A stretch of 6,920 bases of DNA from CAZRZN01 sp964604565 (GCA_964604565.1 CAZRZN010000229.1:1-6920), one strand, 5' to 3'; positions 1 to 6,763 are shown, counted from the stretch's first letter. Notes: generated by a model not told the origin, from the sequence alone. Numbers and translations are program-made.

Positions 1-848
1 TCGGCCCCGCGCCAGCCATAGATCGACTGATCGTCGTCGCCCACGCAGCAGATGTTCTTGTGCGCCGACGCCAGAAGACGCAACCAGAGGTATTGCGCCA
101 CATTGGTGTCCTGATATTCGTCGACGAGGATGTAGCGGAACCACCGCTGATACTGCTCCAGCACATCCGGGTGATTCTGAAAGATCGTCACCATATGCAG
201 CAGCAGGTCGCCGAAATCCGTCGCGTTCAATTCCCGCAGGCGGGCCTGATACTGGGCATAAAATTCGGGACCCCGGTGATTGTAGGCCCCGCCATCCGCC
301 GCGGGCACGCGATCCGGTGTCAGCGCGCGGTTTTTCCAGTCGTCGATGATCGACGCCAGCTGCCGCGCGGGCCAGCGCTTGTCGTCGATGCCCGCCGCCT
401 GCACCAACTGCTTGAGCAGGCGCAGCTGGTCATCCTTGTCCAGAATTGTGAAGTTCGATTTCAGCCCGACAAGTTCGGCATGGCGGCGCAACAGTTTAAC
501 GCAGATCGAGTGGAACGTGCCGAGCCAAGGCATCCCCTCGACCGTCTGACCGAGCATGCCGGACACCCGGTTTTTCATCTCGCGCGCGGCCTTGTTGGTG
601 AAGGTCACCGACAGGATCTCATTCGGGCGCGCCCGACCTGTCGTCAACAGATGCACGACACGGGCGGTCAACGCCTTGGTCTTGCCCGTGCCCGCACCGG
701 CCAGCATCAGGACAGGACCATCCAGCCGCTCCACCGCCTCACGCTGGGCCGGGTTCAGGTCGTCAAGGTAGGGCGCAGGGCGCGCCGCCATGGCCCGCGC
801 CGAAAGAGTGGACGCCTCGAATGCGTCGAATTCATCGAAACTGCTCAT
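1..848 (-). CDS. uvrD: UvrD/PcrA-type ATP-dependent DNA helicase, N-terminal part (cut by window edge)
   Basis: Superfamily 1A 3'-5' DNA helicase of nucleotide-excision and mismatch repair, acting in the cytoplasm on nicked or damaged DNA. The minus-strand frame is open from the ATG at 848 to the window edge, giving 282 codons of a protein usually 700-800 residues long. Visible motifs in order: Q-motif LNPAQREAV (31-39), Walker A AGAGTGKT (50-57), motif Ia VTFTNKAAREM (81-91), motif Ib TFHSIC (111-116), Walker B DEYQDTN (243-249) and motif III GDDDQSIYGWRGA (270-282). Domain 2A and the C-terminal motifs lie beyond the left edge. The start is the first ATG after an in-frame TGA at 867-869 and leaves about 30 residues before the Q-motif, which fits the family. 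No Shine-Dalgarno sequence precedes it. A perfect LexA-type box lies 40 bp upstream, so SOS induction is likely. Family assignment is certain; UvrD rather than PcrA or Rep is inferred from the probable proteobacterial host. Confidence 0.96.
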   Translation of the reverse strand, partial: MSSFDEFDAFEASTLSARAMAARPAPYLDDLNPAQREAVERLDGPVLMLAGAGTGKTKALTARVVHLLTTGRARPNEILSVTFTNKAAREMKNRVSGMLGQTVEGMPWLGTFHSICVKLLRRHAELVGLKSNFTILDKDDQLRLLKQLVQAAGIDDKRWPARQLASIIDDWKNRALTPDRVPAADGGAYNHRGPEFYAQYQARLRELNATDFGDLLLHMVTIFQNHPDVLEQYQRWFRYILVDEYQDTNVAQYLWLRLLASAHKNICCVGDDDQSIYGWRGA

Positions 849-854
849 GACAGG

Positions 855-860
855 ACTATA
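855..860 (-). promoter_or_regulatory. Candidate -10 element of uvrD, implying a leaderless mRNA
   Basis: On the minus strand the hexamer TATAGT (5 of 6 to TATAAT) ends six bases before the uvrD ATG. A transcript starting at the usual distance would begin at or next to the A of the start codon. No ribosome binding site is visible, which agrees with leaderless translation. The -35 at 17-bp spacing (TTTCCC) is a poor match, so this is a weak call. Confidence 0.3.
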
Positions 861-888
861 GCGCCGTCACGCGGCGAGGGAAAGCCAT

Positions 889-903
889 GTTCGCCCTATG
901 TTC
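889..903 (-). promoter_or_regulatory. LexA/SOS box upstream of uvrD
   Basis: The plus strand reads GTTCGCCCTATGTTC, and the minus strand GAAC-N7-GAAC. This is an exact match to the GTTC-N7-GTTC direct repeat that LexA of alphaproteobacteria (Rhodobacter, Caulobacter, Rhizobium) recognises, which differs from the palindromic CTGT-N8-ACAG box of gammaproteobacteria. It lies in the 91-bp gap between the receiver-like gene and uvrD, with its centre about 48 bp before the uvrD start codon. uvrD is a known SOS-controlled gene in many bacteria, so both position and target fit. Binding itself is inferred. Confidence 0.78.
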
Positions 904-939
904 TGCTGTCCGCCCGCAGATTTGCGCGCGGATGTCCCA

Positions 940-1440
940 TCAGGCCGGAATGGCGGCCCCGTTCACCGCCGCGTGCTTGCGCCGCGTCGTGGAAAAGACG
1001 GGCTGGGACACGCTGGCCTCATCGACCGGGGGCACGGGCACCCGACGCTCGGCCCGTGGCGGCGTCACCTTGCAGGCGGCCCGTCCCGCAAGCGAGGCCT
1101 GCGCCATGCGCGCAATCATGCGCGGCGCCACATCCCCGTCCAGCACGCAGTGCAGCGAGGTGACCGCATCCGAATAGAGATCCGTGGCGCCCGAGACATC
1201 ATCGGTCAGCATCAGCGTGACCAGACGGGGATTGCGCCGCTCTGCCAGGGCCGTGAGGGCCGCGATCCGGTCAGATCCGCATCTGCTGTCGATCACCAGC
1301 AAATCGACCATCGCGCGCCGCAGACACGTCTCGGCGACGGCGAGACTGCCAGAGCCGGTGACATGAATTCCGGCCTCCAGGAAGGCGATCTGACTGCGTT
1401 CAAGCCTTCCGGCATCAGGATCGACGATCATCGCGAGCAT
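940..1440 (-). CDS. Stand-alone degenerate response-regulator receiver-like protein
   Basis: Predicted 166-residue cytoplasmic protein. The N-terminal 115 residues follow the receiver (CheY-like) pattern: a first beta strand with acidic residues AMIVDPD (3-9), a central strand LLVID with candidate phospho-acceptor Asp51, a fourth strand LVTLMLT ending in the conserved-type Thr79, and a last strand near 95-100. The Lys-Pro normally found after the last strand is missing (LDGD there instead), and the loop after Asp51 is short, so normal phosphorylation switching is doubtful. Residues 117-166 are rich in Pro, Arg, Ala and Val, have no recognisable output domain, and look disordered. The start at 1440 is chosen because AAAGGGA stands eight bases upstream and because residues 1-9 then form the expected first strand; the in-frame ATG at 1485 has no such signal and would add 15 residues. 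The gene is divergent from the hydroxy-acid dehydrogenase and upstream of uvrD on the same strand. The role is unknown. Confidence 0.7.
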   Translation of the reverse strand: MLAMIVDPDAGRLERSQIAFLEAGIHVTGSGSLAVAETCLRRAMVDLLVIDSRCGSDRIAALTALAERRNPRLVTLMLTDDVSGATDLYSDAVTSLHCVLDGDVAPRMIARMAQASLAGRAACKVTPPRAERRVPVPPVDEASVSQPVFSTTRRKHAAVNGAAIPA

Positions 1441-1563
1441 GGGCTGTCCCTTTCTGAAACTCTCCGCCAGATTCCCCGAAGGCATTTAAAATATGCTGAA
1501 GATTTGAGGAGAATCCCGAAGAACCCGGTTGCAGGTCCGGCAATTCCTGCGCCAGATGCCGCC
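1441..1563. promoter_or_regulatory. Divergent intergenic region with AT-rich core, probable promoters
   Basis: This 123-bp gap separates the start codons of the receiver-like gene (minus) and the hydroxy-acid dehydrogenase (plus), so it should hold promoters for both. Its only AT-rich stretch, 1484-1507, contains TAAAAT (1487-1492), a 5 of 6 match to a -10 element on the plus strand. No convincing -35 partner is present. A strong Shine-Dalgarno-like GAGGAGA (1506-1512) has no in-frame start codon at normal spacing. No terminator or clear operator palindrome is seen. Confidence 0.35.
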
Positions 1564-2721
1564 ATGGACTTGCACAGCCGCTTCATGACCGTCGCCGATC
1601 TGCGGCGTGCCGCGCGCAGACGCGTGCCGCGTTTCGCCTGGGATTATCTGGACACCGCCACCGGAACCGAATCCACCGCGCGGCGCAATCGCGCGGCGCT
1701 GGACAACGTGCTTTTCACGCCTTCGATCCTCGACGGCGAGGTGGCGCCGGACTTGCGGACCATGCTTTTGGACCGGCAGCACCCCCTGCCCTTCGGCGTG
1801 GCCCCGGTGGGACAATCCGGGCTGCTCTGGCCCGGGGCCGAACGGTTACTGGCGCGCGAGGCGACACGCGCCGGACTGCCCTACACATTGTCGACCGTGG
1901 CCAATGCGACGCCCGAAGAAGTCGGCCCGGAAACCGGCGGCGACGGCTGGTTCCAGCTGTATCCCCCGCGCGATGAGGAGATCCGGCATGATTTCCTGGC
2001 GCGGGCGCGCGACAGCGGGTTCCGGGTTCTGGTGCTGACGCTGGACGTTCCGGTCGCCTCGCGGCGCGAAAAACAGGTCAAGGGTGGCCTCGTACAACCC
2101 CCGCGCCTGACCCCGCGCATCGCCGCGCAATGCGCCCTGCGCCCGGCGTGGTCTCTGGCAACATTGCGGTCCGGAATGCCCCGCATGAAAACGCTGGACC
2201 GCTACTCGCAGGATGCCACGACGCGCGACCCGACAGCGCATGTCGGCTACCTGCTGCGCACCGCGCCGGACTGGGACTATCTGCGCTGGATCCGGAAGTT
2301 CTGGCAGGGACCGCTGGTGGTCAAGGGCGTGCTGCGCAGCGAGGATGCCGCCGGGCTGGAAGCCGAGGGCGTCGACGCGATCTGGGTCTCCAACCATGCC
2401 GGTCGGCAGTTCGACGGGGCGCGCGGCGCGATCGACTATCTGCCCGGGGTCCGCGCCGCCACGACCCTGCCGCTGATCTTCGACAGCGGAATCGAAAGCG
2501 GCCTAGACATCCTGCGCGCCATCGCATCGGGGGCCGATTTCGTCATGCTGGGACGGGCTTGGCACTATGCGGTCTGCGCCTTGGGCGACCAAGGCCCCGC
2601 CCATCTGATGGAGATGCTGCGCCGCGATCTCACCGCGACCATAGGGCAGTTGGGGGTCGCACACCCTGTCGATCTGCGCGGCAAGGCAGAGTTTGCGAAC
2701 CCCGCGCCCACAAGCGAATAA
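1564..2721 (+). CDS. FMN-dependent alpha-hydroxy-acid dehydrogenase (LldD-like, probably L-lactate dehydrogenase)
   Basis: A TIM-barrel flavoprotein of 385 residues, the usual size for the family, oxidising an L-2-hydroxy acid to the 2-oxo acid. Every catalytic residue known from glycolate oxidase and flavocytochrome b2 can be placed: Tyr28 (WDYLD), Gln131 and Tyr133 (FQLY), Asp161 (TLDVP), the SRRE motif (166-169), Lys254 (VVKGV), and His278 and Arg281 (SNHAGRQFDG). FMN-phosphate contacts are in DSGI (307-310) and GR (330-331). Bacterial LldD acts at the inner membrane face and passes electrons to quinone; no signal peptide is seen. Substrate specificity cannot be read from the sequence: lactate is favoured because pyc follows, but glycolate or mandelate-type acids are possible. 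The ATG at 1564 gives a family-like N-terminus; Met8 (1585) is an alternative. Neither has a good ribosome binding site. The frame is open upstream to about 898, but that stretch lacks family similarity and overlaps the receiver-like gene. Confidence 0.92.
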   Translation: MDLHSRFMTVADLRRAARRRVPRFAWDYLDTATGTESTARRNRAALDNVLFTPSILDGEVAPDLRTMLLDRQHPLPFGVAPVGQSGLLWPGAERLLAREATRAGLPYTLSTVANATPEEVGPETGGDGWFQLYPPRDEEIRHDFLARARDSGFRVLVLTLDVPVASRREKQVKGGLVQPPRLTPRIAAQCALRPAWSLATLRSGMPRMKTLDRYSQDATTRDPTAHVGYLLRTAPDWDYLRWIRKFWQGPLVVKGVLRSEDAAGLEAEGVDAIWVSNHAGRQFDGARGAIDYLPGVRAATTLPLIFDSGIESGLDILRAIASGADFVMLGRAWHYAVCALGDQGPAHLMEMLRRDLTATIGQLGVAHPVDLRGKAEFANPAPTSE

Positions 2722-2733
2722 TTTGCAAACCCC
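2692..2733. repeat. Two 12-bp near-identical direct repeats with TTTGCAAA core, candidate operator for pyc
   Basis: TTTGCGAACCCC (2692-2703) and TTTGCAAACCCC (2722-2733) differ at one base and start 30 bp apart, close to three helical turns. The first lies in the last codons of the hydroxy-acid dehydrogenase gene, the second just after its stop codon. The second contains the perfect 8-bp palindrome TTTGCAAA. That core is the motif of RamB of Corynebacterium and of PccR of Rhodobacter sphaeroides, members of a regulator group sensing acyl-CoA status; the PccR site has two cores four bases apart, so the spacing here is not the same. A regulatory role for pyc is inferred. Confidence 0.45.
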
Positions 2734-2763
2734 TCTTGCGCTGCACCGCGGCGCGGACTCAAA

Positions 2764-2790
2764 CTGACAGGAATGCGCTGTCTGTATGAC
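2764..2790 (+). promoter_or_regulatory. Weak candidate promoter of pyc
   Basis: CTGACA (2764-2769) matches TTGACA at five of six bases and is followed after 15 bases by TATGAC (2785-2790), a 4 of 6 match to TATAAT. The spacing is shorter than the optimal 17. The same stretch holds a small inverted repeat, GACAG-N7-CTGTC (2766-2782). A start near 2797 would leave a leader of about 20 nt that still includes the pyc ribosome binding site. Confidence 0.28.
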
Positions 2791-2799
2791 ACGTGCCGC

Positions 2800-2806
2800 A
2801 AAAGGA
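2800..2806 (+). promoter_or_regulatory. Ribosome binding site that fixes the pyc start
   Basis: AAAAGGA ends ten bases before the ATG at 2817. An in-frame GTG at 2793 would place this sequence inside the coding region and add eight residues (MPQKDPLP) ahead of the conserved biotin carboxylase start. The ATG at 2817 is therefore preferred. Confidence 0.65.
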
Positions 2807-2816
2807 CCCTCTACCC

Positions 2817-5800
2817 ATGGCAGACTTCGAAAAGATCCTTGTAGCCAACCGCGGCGAGATCGCGATCCGCATCATGCGGGCGGCCAACGAGATGGGGAAG
2901 AAAACCGTCGCCGTCTTCGCCGAGGAGGACAAGCTGGGCCTGCACCGATTCAAGGCGGACGAGGCTTACCGCATCGGCGAGGGTCTGGGGCCGGTGGAGG
3001 CCTATCTGGCCATTGACGAGGTCATCCGCGTCGCAAAAGCCTCCGGCGCGGATGCGATACATCCCGGATATGGCCTGCTGTCCGAGAATCCCGATTTCGT
3101 CGATGCCTGCGTCGCCGCCGGCATCACCTTCATCGGGCCACGGGCCGAGACGATGCGCGCGCTGGGGGACAAGGCCTCCGCCCGCCGGGTGGCGGTCGAG
3201 GCGGGCGTGCCGGTGATTCCCGCGACAGAGGTGCTGGGTGACGATTTCGACGCCATCGCCAAGGAGGCCGAGGAAATCGGCTATCCCCTGATGCTCAAGG
3301 CCAGCTGGGGCGGTGGCGGCCGCGGCATGCGCCCGATCGAAAACGCCAAGGAGTTGAAGGAAAAGGTGCTCGAAGGCCGGCGCGAGGCAAAGGCCGCCTT
3401 TGGCAACAGCGAGGGCTATCTGGAAAAGATGATCCAGCGCGCCCGCCACGTCGAGGTGCAGATCCTCGGCGACAAGCAGGGCACGATCTACCACCTGTAT
3501 GAACGCGACTGTTCTGTCCAGCGCCGCAACCAGAAGGTGGTGGAGCGTGCCCCGGCCCCTTACCTGTCCGAAGCGCAGCGCGAGGAGCTGTGCGAACTGG
3601 GCCGCAAGATCTGCGCCCATGTGGATTACGAATGCGCGGGCACGGTCGAATTCCTGATGGACATGGATTCGGGCAAGTTCTTCTTCATCGAGGTGAACCC
3701 GCGCGTGCAGGTCGAACATACCGTCACCGAAGAGGTGACAGGCATCGACATCGTGCAGGCCCAGATCATGATCGCCGAAGGCAAATCCCTTGCCGAGGCG
3801 ACCGGCAAGGCCAGCCAGTATGACGTCCGCCTGACCGGTCATGCGCTGCAGACGCGGATCACGACAGAGGACCCGGCCAATAATTTCATCCCCGATTACG
3901 GGCGCATCACCGCCTTCCGCTCTGCCACGGGTATGGGCATCCGTCTGGACGGCGGCACGGCCTACGCGGGCGGCGTGATCACGCGGTTCTACGATTCGCT
4001 GCTGGTCAAGGTGACGGCCAAGGCGCCAACCCCGGAAAAGGCGATCAAGCGCATGGACCGCGCGCTGCGCGAATTCCGCATCCGGGGCGTGACCACGAAC
4101 ATCGAATTCGTCATCAACCTGCTGAAACATCCCACGTTTCTCAACAACCAGTATACGACGAAATTCATCGACACGACGCCCGAACTGTTCGATTTCAAGA
4201 AGCGGCGCGATCGCGGCACCAAGGTGCTGACCTACATCGCAGACATCACTGTGAACGGGCATCCAGAGGTAGCGGGCCGCGTGAAACCCGCCGCCGACCT
4301 CAAACCGCCGCGTCCGCCACGCGTCACTCTGGAGCCGCCGCCGCCGGGCACCAAGACCCTGCTCGACGAAAAAGGGCCACAGGCCTTGGCCGATTGGCTG
4401 GCGGCGCAGAAACAGGTGCTGATCACCGACACCACCATGCGCGACGGGCACCAGTCCCTTCTGGCGACGCGGATGCGCTCTCTCGACATGATCGCGGTCG
4501 CACCGGCCTATGCGCAGAAGCTGCCACAGCTTTTCTCGATGGAGTGTTGGGGTGGCGCCACCTTTGACGTCGCTTACCGGTTCTTGCAGGAATGTCCGTG
4601 GCAGCGCCTGCGGGACCTGCGCGCGGCCATGCCCAACATCATGACACAGATGTTGCTGCGCGGCGCCAACGGGGTGGGCTATACCAACTACCCGGACAAT
4701 GTCGTGCAGTTCTTTGTCAAACAGGCGGCGGAGACAGGCGTGGATGTGTTCCGCGTTTTCGATTCGCTCAACTGGGTGGAAAACATGCGCGTGTCCATGG
4801 ATGCGGTGCTGGACAGCAACCGCGTGCTGGAGGGCACGATCTGCTATACCGGCGACGTGCTGGATCCGGACCGCGCCAAATACGACCTGAAATACTATGT
4901 CGCGATGGGCAAGGACCTGCGCGACGCCGGGTCCCATATCCTCGGGCTCAAGGACATGGCCGGCCTGCTGAAACCCAACGCTGCGGCCAAGCTGGTGTCG
5001 ACCCTCAAGGAAGAGGTCGGACTGCCGATCCATTTCCACACGCATGACACAAGCGGCGCGGCCATCGCCACGGTCATGGAAGTCGTGCGCGCCGGCGCCG
5101 ATGCGGTGGATGCCGCGATGGACGCGCTTTCGGGGAATACATCTCAGCCGACCCTCGGATCGGTGGTCGAGGGGCTGCGCTTCACCGACCGTGACCCCGG
5201 CCTCGACATGGCGGCAGTCCGCGAGCTGTCGAATTACTGGGAATCGGTGCGTGGGCAATACGCGGCCTTTGAATCGGGCATGCAGTCGCCCGCGTCGGAG
5301 GTCTATCTGCATGAGATGCCCGGCGGGCAGTTCACCAACCTCAAATCGCAGGCGCGTGGACTGGGACTGGAGGAACGCTGGCATGAAGTGGCCCAGACCT
5401 ATGCGGATGTGAACCAGATGTTCGGCGACATCGTGAAGGTCACGCCCTCCTCAAAGGTGGTCGGGGACATGGCGCTGATGATGGTCAGTCAGGGTCTGAC
5501 CCGGGCCGATGTGGAGAACCCGGAAAAGGACGTGTCCTTTCCCGACTCGGTGATCGACATGATGCGCGGCAATCTCGGGCAGCCTCCGGGCGGATGGCCC
5601 AAGGCTTTGCAGAAGAAGATCCTGAAGGACGAAAAACCCTTTACCGAACGTCCCGGCCTTCGGGCGGAACCGGTCGATATCGAGGCCGAGCGCGCCAAGG
5701 TGTCAAAGGAACTGGGCGGAATCGAGATCGACGACGAAGATCTGAACGCCTACCTGATGTATCCCAAGGTGTTCACCGATTACGCGGCGCGACATGAAAC

Positions 5801-6260
5801 CTATGGACCGGTGCGCGCCCTGCCCACGCGGACCTTCTTTTACGGAATGGAGCAGGGCGAGGAGATCACCGCCGAGATCGACCCCGGCAAGACACTGGAA
5901 ATCAGGCTGCAAGCTGTCGGCGAAACCCAGGACGATGGCGAGGTGCGGGTCTTTTTCGAAATGAACGGCCAGCCGCGCACCGTCCGGGTCCCCAACCGCA
6001 AGGCCAAGTCCGCCAGTGGTGCGCGGCCCAAGGCCGAAATGGGCAACCCCAACCATATCGGTGCGCCGATGCCCGGCGTTGTCGCCACTGTCGGCATATC
6101 GGTCGGGCAAAAGGTCAAGGACGGCGACCTCCTGCTCACCATCGAAGCCATGAAGATGGAAACCGGTCTGCACGCCGAACGCGACGCAACGATCAAGGCC
6201 GTGCATGTCCAACCGGGCGGGCAGATCGACGCAAAGGATCTGCTGGTCGAACTGGAATGA
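2817..6260 (+). CDS. pyc: Pyruvate carboxylase
   Basis: Cytoplasmic biotin enzyme, 1147 residues and complete, making oxaloacetate from pyruvate, bicarbonate and ATP; it replenishes the TCA cycle and feeds gluconeogenesis. Domain order is that of single-chain alpha4 enzymes. Biotin carboxylase spans about 4-455: glycine-rich ATP-grasp loop GGGGRGM (165-171) preceded by Lys161, and catalytic EVNPRVQVEHTVTE (292-305). A Pro-rich linker (497-510) is followed by the carboxyltransferase barrel (about 532-800), with metal ligands Asp543, carbamylated-type Lys712, His741 and His743, and proton-shuttle Thr876 further on. The biotin carrier domain is at the C-terminus with EAMKM, Lys1113 being the biotinylated residue. 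All these sit exactly six residues before their Rhizobium etli counterparts, so no internal insertion or frameshift is apparent. The allosteric region between the first two domains is present, which suggests acetyl-CoA control. It lies 95 bp after the hydroxy-acid dehydrogenase gene and overlaps the next gene by four bases. Confidence 0.98.
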   Translation: MADFEKILVANRGEIAIRIMRAANEMGKKTVAVFAEEDKLGLHRFKADEAYRIGEGLGPVEAYLAIDEVIRVAKASGADAIHPGYGLLSENPDFVDACVAAGITFIGPRAETMRALGDKASARRVAVEAGVPVIPATEVLGDDFDAIAKEAEEIGYPLMLKASWGGGGRGMRPIENAKELKEKVLEGRREAKAAFGNSEGYLEKMIQRARHVEVQILGDKQGTIYHLYERDCSVQRRNQKVVERAPAPYLSEAQREELCELGRKICAHVDYECAGTVEFLMDMDSGKFFFIEVNPRVQVEHTVTEEVTGIDIVQAQIMIAEGKSLAEATGKASQYDVRLTGHALQTRITTEDPANNFIPDYGRITAFRSATGMGIRLDGGTAYAGGVITRFYDSLLVKVTAKAPTPEKAIKRMDRALREFRIRGVTTNIEFVINLLKHPTFLNNQYTTKFIDTTPELFDFKKRRDRGTKVLTYIADITVNGHPEVAGRVKPAADLKPPRPPRVTLEPPPPGTKTLLDEKGPQALADWLAAQKQVLITDTTMRDGHQSLLATRMRSLDMIAVAPAYAQKLPQLFSMECWGGATFDVAYRFLQECPWQRLRDLRAAMPNIMTQMLLRGANGVGYTNYPDNVVQFFVKQAAETGVDVFRVFDSLNWVENMRVSMDAVLDSNRVLEGTICYTGDVLDPDRAKYDLKYYVAMGKDLRDAGSHILGLKDMAGLLKPNAAAKLVSTLKEEVGLPIHFHTHDTSGAAIATVMEVVRAGADAVDAAMDALSGNTSQPTLGSVVEGLRFTDRDPGLDMAAVRELSNYWESVRGQYAAFESGMQSPASEVYLHEMPGGQFTNLKSQARGLGLEERWHEVAQTYADVNQMFGDIVKVTPSSKVVGDMALMMVSQGLTRADVENPEKDVSFPDSVIDMMRGNLGQPPGGWPKALQKKILKDEKPFTERPGLRAEPVDIEAERAKVSKELGGIEIDDEDLNAYLMYPKVFTDYAARHETYGPVRALPTRTFFYGMEQGEEITAEIDPGKTLEIRLQAVGETQDDGEVRVFFEMNGQPRTVRVPNRKAKSASGARPKAEMGNPNHIGAPMPGVVATVGISVGQKVKDGDLLLTIEAMKMETGLHAERDATIKAVHVQPGGQIDAKDLLVELE

Positions 6261-6763
6261 CCTTGATGCGGGTCCTGGCCGTCGCCGCGGGACTGTCCCT
6301 GACAGGTCCTGCGGCCATGAAGGCACAGGGCCTGCCGTTCCATGCGGACCGACAGGGGATGACCGCCGCCATCGGCACGGCCCGCATGCATTTGGATCTG
6401 GTGCTGGCGCAATTGGCGGATGCCGAAAACGCCATCCATCCCGCCCTCAACCTGAAGGTAAAGATCCCCTTGCAAGATATTGATATAAATGAGGAAATGG
6501 TCTGGGTAGATCAACTATCCCTGACCGATGCACGGTTCTCCGGCGCCGTGGCGAATGCGCCGGTCTATCGCAAGGGGCTGCAACTCGGGGATCCGATCAG
6601 CTTTGACCGGGCGCAGATCGTCGACTGGAGCGTGCTGGACACATCCGGCCGCATGTATGGTCATTTCACCACACGGGTGATCCTGAAGACCCTCCCCCCG
6701 GAACAAGCCGCGCAAGTCCAGGACGTGCTGATGCCCACCCCCTTGCCGGACGCCTGGCGCTGA
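6257..6763 (+). CDS. Exported DUF2314-like protein coupled to pyc
   Basis: Predicted 168-residue protein. Residues 1-24 look like a Sec signal peptide: Arg5, a hydrophobic stretch VLAVAAGLSLTG, then small residues around 18-25 (cleavage possible near KA-QG). There is no lipobox cysteine, so a periplasmic location is likely. Residues of roughly 35-145 match my recollection of the DUF2314 (YegJ-like) pattern: a predicted helix, then KVKIP, EEMVWVDQLSL, RFSGAVANAPVY, GDPISFDRAQIVDW and GRMYGHFTTRVIL. The family has no established biochemical function. The ATG at 6257 overlaps the pyc TGA as ATGA, so translation is probably coupled; an in-frame ATG at 6266 is an alternative start with no better ribosome binding site. 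Codons at 6470-6492 are much richer in A and T than the rest. No terminator is seen after the TGA. The gene is clearly coding; the domain name is from pattern memory, not a search. Confidence 0.8.
   Translation: MTLMRVLAVAAGLSLTGPAAMKAQGLPFHADRQGMTAAIGTARMHLDLVLAQLADAENAIHPALNLKVKIPLQDIDINEEMVWVDQLSLTDARFSGAVANAPVYRKGLQLGDPISFDRAQIVDWSVLDTSGRMYGHFTTRVILKTLPPEQAAQVQDVLMPTPLPDAWR

Noticed and set aside
862..876. Hairpin CGCCG-TCACG-CGGCG as a possible terminator after the receiver-like gene
   Set aside because: The stem is only five base pairs and no T-tract follows on either strand.
60..1163. A 367-codon plus-strand open frame opposite uvrD and the receiver-like gene
   Set aside because: It is antisense to clear helicase motifs, spans two unrelated genes, and has Arg-rich low-information sequence typical of a shadow frame.
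898..1563. Upstream extension of the dehydrogenase frame, which would give a 607-residue protein
   Set aside because: The extra 222 residues show no family similarity and overlap the receiver-like gene on the other strand. The enzyme has its normal length from 1564.
2811..5384. An 857-codon open frame on the minus strand opposite pyc
   Set aside because: It lies entirely antisense to a pyruvate carboxylase with every catalytic residue intact. Its His/Arg/Gly-rich composition is what the complement of GC-biased codons gives, and it shows no family motif.
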